A DNA stretch of 18,085 nucleotides. It comes from Coemansia sp. RSA 922. Lineage: Eukaryota > Kickxellomycota > Kickxellomycetes > Kickxellales > Kickxellaceae. The position numbers and the translations under genes were made by a program. Location: the NCBI GenBank assembly GCA_027577415.1, contig JANBQS010000435.1:1-18085 (forward strand), written 5' to 3'. Of the stretch, positions 16,801 to 18,085 are shown piece after piece; within the stretch, counting starts at the first letter, position 1, and each line of letters opens with the position of its first letter. The notes beneath the pieces were generated by a model. The model searched no databases and had not been told where the DNA came from. It worked only from the letters and a program-made list of their open reading frames with translations.

Positions 16801-17756
16801 TTGGCGTATGTTGTTAGCAAAACTCGGAAGCGGGTAGGGTAGAGTAGTGGGTCTGTCGTTGCATCCGTTTCGATCTGGGCCAGAAATCGCCGACCAGCGA
16901 TGCTGCCTAGACTGCCACAGTAGATGATCAGATCTCGCATATCCTCCCTAGTCAGCCTTCTACGCCCATCTGCCAAATTCGCGTCAACGGCTGTGCGATA
17001 TAGCCGCCACACTTGCGTCGGATCAACTGCGATCGGCGGGCTGGACAGCAACTGGCGTAACTGTGCGACTTCAGAACCTGTGCCATCAAGTTGTGTCGCC
17101 GGTTCTGAACTTTGAAATGGTGACAAAGTCGTAAAGTCTCCACTACGAGAGGATCCGCTGGTCGGTCGATCCAAGGAAAGGCGCTCGACATTTCCAACTA
17201 GAGAACGACTAATGCTGGACAGACGGCCCTCGTCAATGTCGCCACATATCTGCTGTACCCAGTGTACCTCCTGTTCCGAAAGCTGGCGTCTGCCGGAGAT
17301 ATCCTTGACAACCGCTGATATTCGTGCCAGCGCCCGAAGTTCATCGTTATCACCAGCGAGAAGCTCCAACAGGTGCAATATTGTACTTGGTGCAAACGTG
17401 TGAATGCCAGCGTGCTCTTTATCTAGTCGTTGATACAGCCCCCAGACAGACTCGCGCTGCGCTTGGGCTCCTGTTCGGGATAGCTGGTGTAGCTGAGCTA
17501 GCAATCGCTCCTCGGGGCTCCCGTCACTATATATTGAGTGTGTGTTCTGGTGCGGAGTGCTACTGGTGCAAACGCCACGAAATGGCTGTCGCCGACGTGC
17601 CGAAGCTAGTAGCGCACCGACCTTTGGGTTTGCCAGATCGCTGACAAGCACGGCGCAGGGCGCATAGCGCACGGCTTGGCCAGACTGCACCGAGGCTTTG
17701 GGAATGAGATTCGAGGCACACCGCTGTACATGTTGCCATGTCGTCAAGTGCGGCAT
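13842..17756 (-). CDS. Large PPR-like (pentatricopeptide repeat) protein, probably mitochondrial
   Basis: An intron-less frame of 1304 residues from the first ATG at 17756. The frame stays open upstream only to a TTG at 17831, where no ATG exists. The start (MPHLTTWQHVQRCASNLIPK and following RRR) is basic, Ser/Thr-rich and lacks acids, like a mitochondrial presequence. The body is helical-repeat sequence. PPR-like units are easiest to see around GDARRCYKDALQSEFLPLTS, YDMMIREYVLTWNTEMAFAL...DIEPTLNCFCLLATACS, and near the C-terminus (YAVVARAHINAGKHGAAEAF, IIRYYLSRGEVAKAAAIMSA, YAEVLRRLAQNGRHEVVVDT). Such proteins bind single-stranded RNA and act in organelle RNA processing, stability or translation. 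It ends in a hydrophilic Asn/Ser/Glu tail. I cannot assign an orthologue. Its promoter region of about 210 bp is shared with the divergent gene at 17968. Confidence 0.85.
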   Translation of the reverse strand: MPHLTTWQHVQRCASNLIPKASVQSGQAVRYAPCAVLVSDLANPKVGALLASARRRQPFRGVCTSSTPHQNTHSIYSDGSPEERLLAQLHQLSRTGAQAQRESVWGLYQRLDKEHAGIHTFAPSTILHLLELLAGDNDELRALARISAVVKDISGRRQLSEQEVHWVQQICGDIDEGRLSSISRSLVGNVERLSLDRPTSGSSRSGDFTTLSPFQSSEPATQLDGTGSEVAQLRQLLSSPPIAVDPTQVWRLYRTAVDANLADGRRRLTREDMRDLIIYCGSLGSIAGRRFLAQIETDATTDPLLYPTRFRVLLTTYAKLGLLGDARRCYKDALQSEFLPLTSFEEFSMCQALLRSSRHKEGRALFDKLTRTGQARSFMYDMMIREYVLTWNTEMAFALLGDMRRRDIEPTLNCFCLLATACSLDPDGDRGSKRLGDLIACMKSWGCAPDKRFFVAILKGYHWSGQHSMFDGLVQRLRAHGLGSDAMLGKVVMENASERLNPDLAIAMARIALQLPENIPTVVQVLSQMGLASELSACVDLAQYPDNNLTANARLSVLLGCSEIAADPQALADEVTRMIERGFTPSFRLFFRTIRHIRLHSGLQLAIQTYTTLAAAGVPTGIELLFFVLQMHLEANNSVAAIATYEELRERLRDSDFTRLRIYGPTMEKLVLVLIENRGVVEARQALDFLSGLPVNRHYLPYSPLIEYYVNHKMLDESHGLAGYVVQHDISLKPRTINLYCRYLASRSSTTDLANFLRYVQRTQSLRAVSDDIFGAFFALCAVEHKVADLEWIIGVMSSMRGCLEAWSAAIDRLATVDSHLLPFVVHTAINVSQDQGRTAVDLLDGTAKSPFREVVADLVLTTLEAHGTMPPRYAYEKALTAFTQSWLTNYSSPRKATNVNASEEFVIKALRRHIASAVKAGAPASLLTITMQALSSTSRTAYMECLDFLSTISPELLDARFYCAIAGSCSHYGSVGGVDSVFEAMRQRGISLPASALSSLLHCYANLKPPRELQFAQSMPPPTTQDLRLDTQMSGPPPDIALPSAADFAADIEATVDLASTVGAVEDDQMWLGHSEACRVTGFYSTNLAKIMSIWKEFEYLDLPVNGSGYAVVARAHINAGKHGAAEAFFVEMVNRGIPHSEITAALWIQSRLMLGDISGALGIFSAIGNPTRCAALAQNSWCFNTLDKVQRTPRQFSVIIRYYLSRGEVAKAAAIMSAMHKSGLVTSTKLYAEVLRRLAQNGRHEVVVDTLREMVKAGASIDAQLMENIREYSSNRRTLESTSATNANGSGSSEDPDEHQQD

Positions 17757-17967
17757 GGCAATTCTATAAGGGAAAGTGCAGAGCCGCTTGTTGGCTTGAG
17801 TAGCCACACTAGGAATTCGCAAAATGCCCAATCGTTAAACGAGAGAGAGATACGAAAGGGAAAAAAAATGTACAAAAGAGAGATAAGTGCAAGGAACCTT
17901 GCTGAAAATCACACTTTGAGTTTGATTTGATCAAGTCTGTTCGTTAAGAAGAGGTGTCGGAGGCAAA
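17757..17967. promoter_or_regulatory. Divergent promoter region
   Basis: 211 bp between two outward-facing ATGs. It includes a GA-rich run (GAGAGAGAGA, + strand, about 17841) and A8 near 17860. No clear TATA box seen on either strand. Confidence 0.4.
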
Positions 17968-18085
17968 TGGAGGCCCAAGAGCGACAGCGTTCAAAGTCGC
18001 AGTCCCACTGGGACTGCCAGCAAGTGGGTACTATGTCCGTCCGTAGTATCGATCTAGCCCGCCCCGTGCACTGGTTGCAGCGCAA
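17968..18085 (+). CDS. 5' end of an unidentified gene, cut by window edge
   Basis: An ATG in a good context (GGCAAATGG) opens a frame that stays open for 39 codons to the window end. The protein starts MEAQERQRSKSQSHWDC and continues with SVRSIDLARPVHWLQR. Too little is visible for a family assignment. The divergent position opposite the PPR gene fits a gene start. Confidence 0.4.

Noticed and set aside
17757..17831. 25-codon N-terminal extension of the PPR protein
   Set aside because: Begins with TTG and contains no ATG; the first ATG at 17756 still leaves a presequence-like N-terminus.
1..18085. tRNA, rRNA, CRISPR arrays, transposons
   Set aside because: No cloverleaf with A/B boxes, no rRNA-like sequence, no regularly spaced repeats, and no transposase or terminal repeats were seen on either strand.

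Overview
The window is nuclear DNA from a eukaryote, most likely a fungus. Reasons: two glycogenin-type GT8 genes with GT-AG introns, a DUF4246 gene (a family I know mainly from fungi), a very long mitochondrial-type PPR protein, TATA boxes at eukaryotic spacing, and intergenic gaps of 0.2-1.9 kb with no operons. An early-diverging, Kickxellomycotina (Coemansia)-like fungus would fit, but that is inference and no marker here proves it.

Layout. 1-4678: a divergent pair of glycogenin paralogues (left copy on -, cut by the window edge; right copy complete on +), separated by about 1.9 kb without a credible gene. Both have a phase-1 intron at the same codon. 4881-8346 (- strand): a cluster of short unrecognised proteins. 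One has an acidic pentapeptide-repeat tail (4881-5441). Two belong to a tandem segmental duplication (about 6024-7020 and 7270-8215) that also carries promoters, spacer repeats and the 3' end of another gene. The left duplicate has an in-frame TGA. 8377-10089 (+): a DUF4246 reading frame with two in-frame stops and loss of the expected metal-binding residues. 10369-10596 (-): a small unknown protein. 10842-13094 (+): an SppA-like S49 peptidase homologue that keeps the Ser motif but has Asn at the expected catalytic Lys position. 13585-13674 (+): a 29-codon gene for a signal peptide followed by only nine residues, behind a strong TATA box. 13842-17756 (-): a 1304-residue PPR-like protein. 17968-end (+): the start of a divergent gene cut by the window edge.

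The glycogenin pair primes glycogen synthesis. The PPR protein probably acts on mitochondrial RNA. I see no single pathway joining all the genes. The least ordinary items are the tiny secreted peptide gene, the decayed DUF4246 gene, the probably inactive S49 protein, and the duplicated small-protein cluster.
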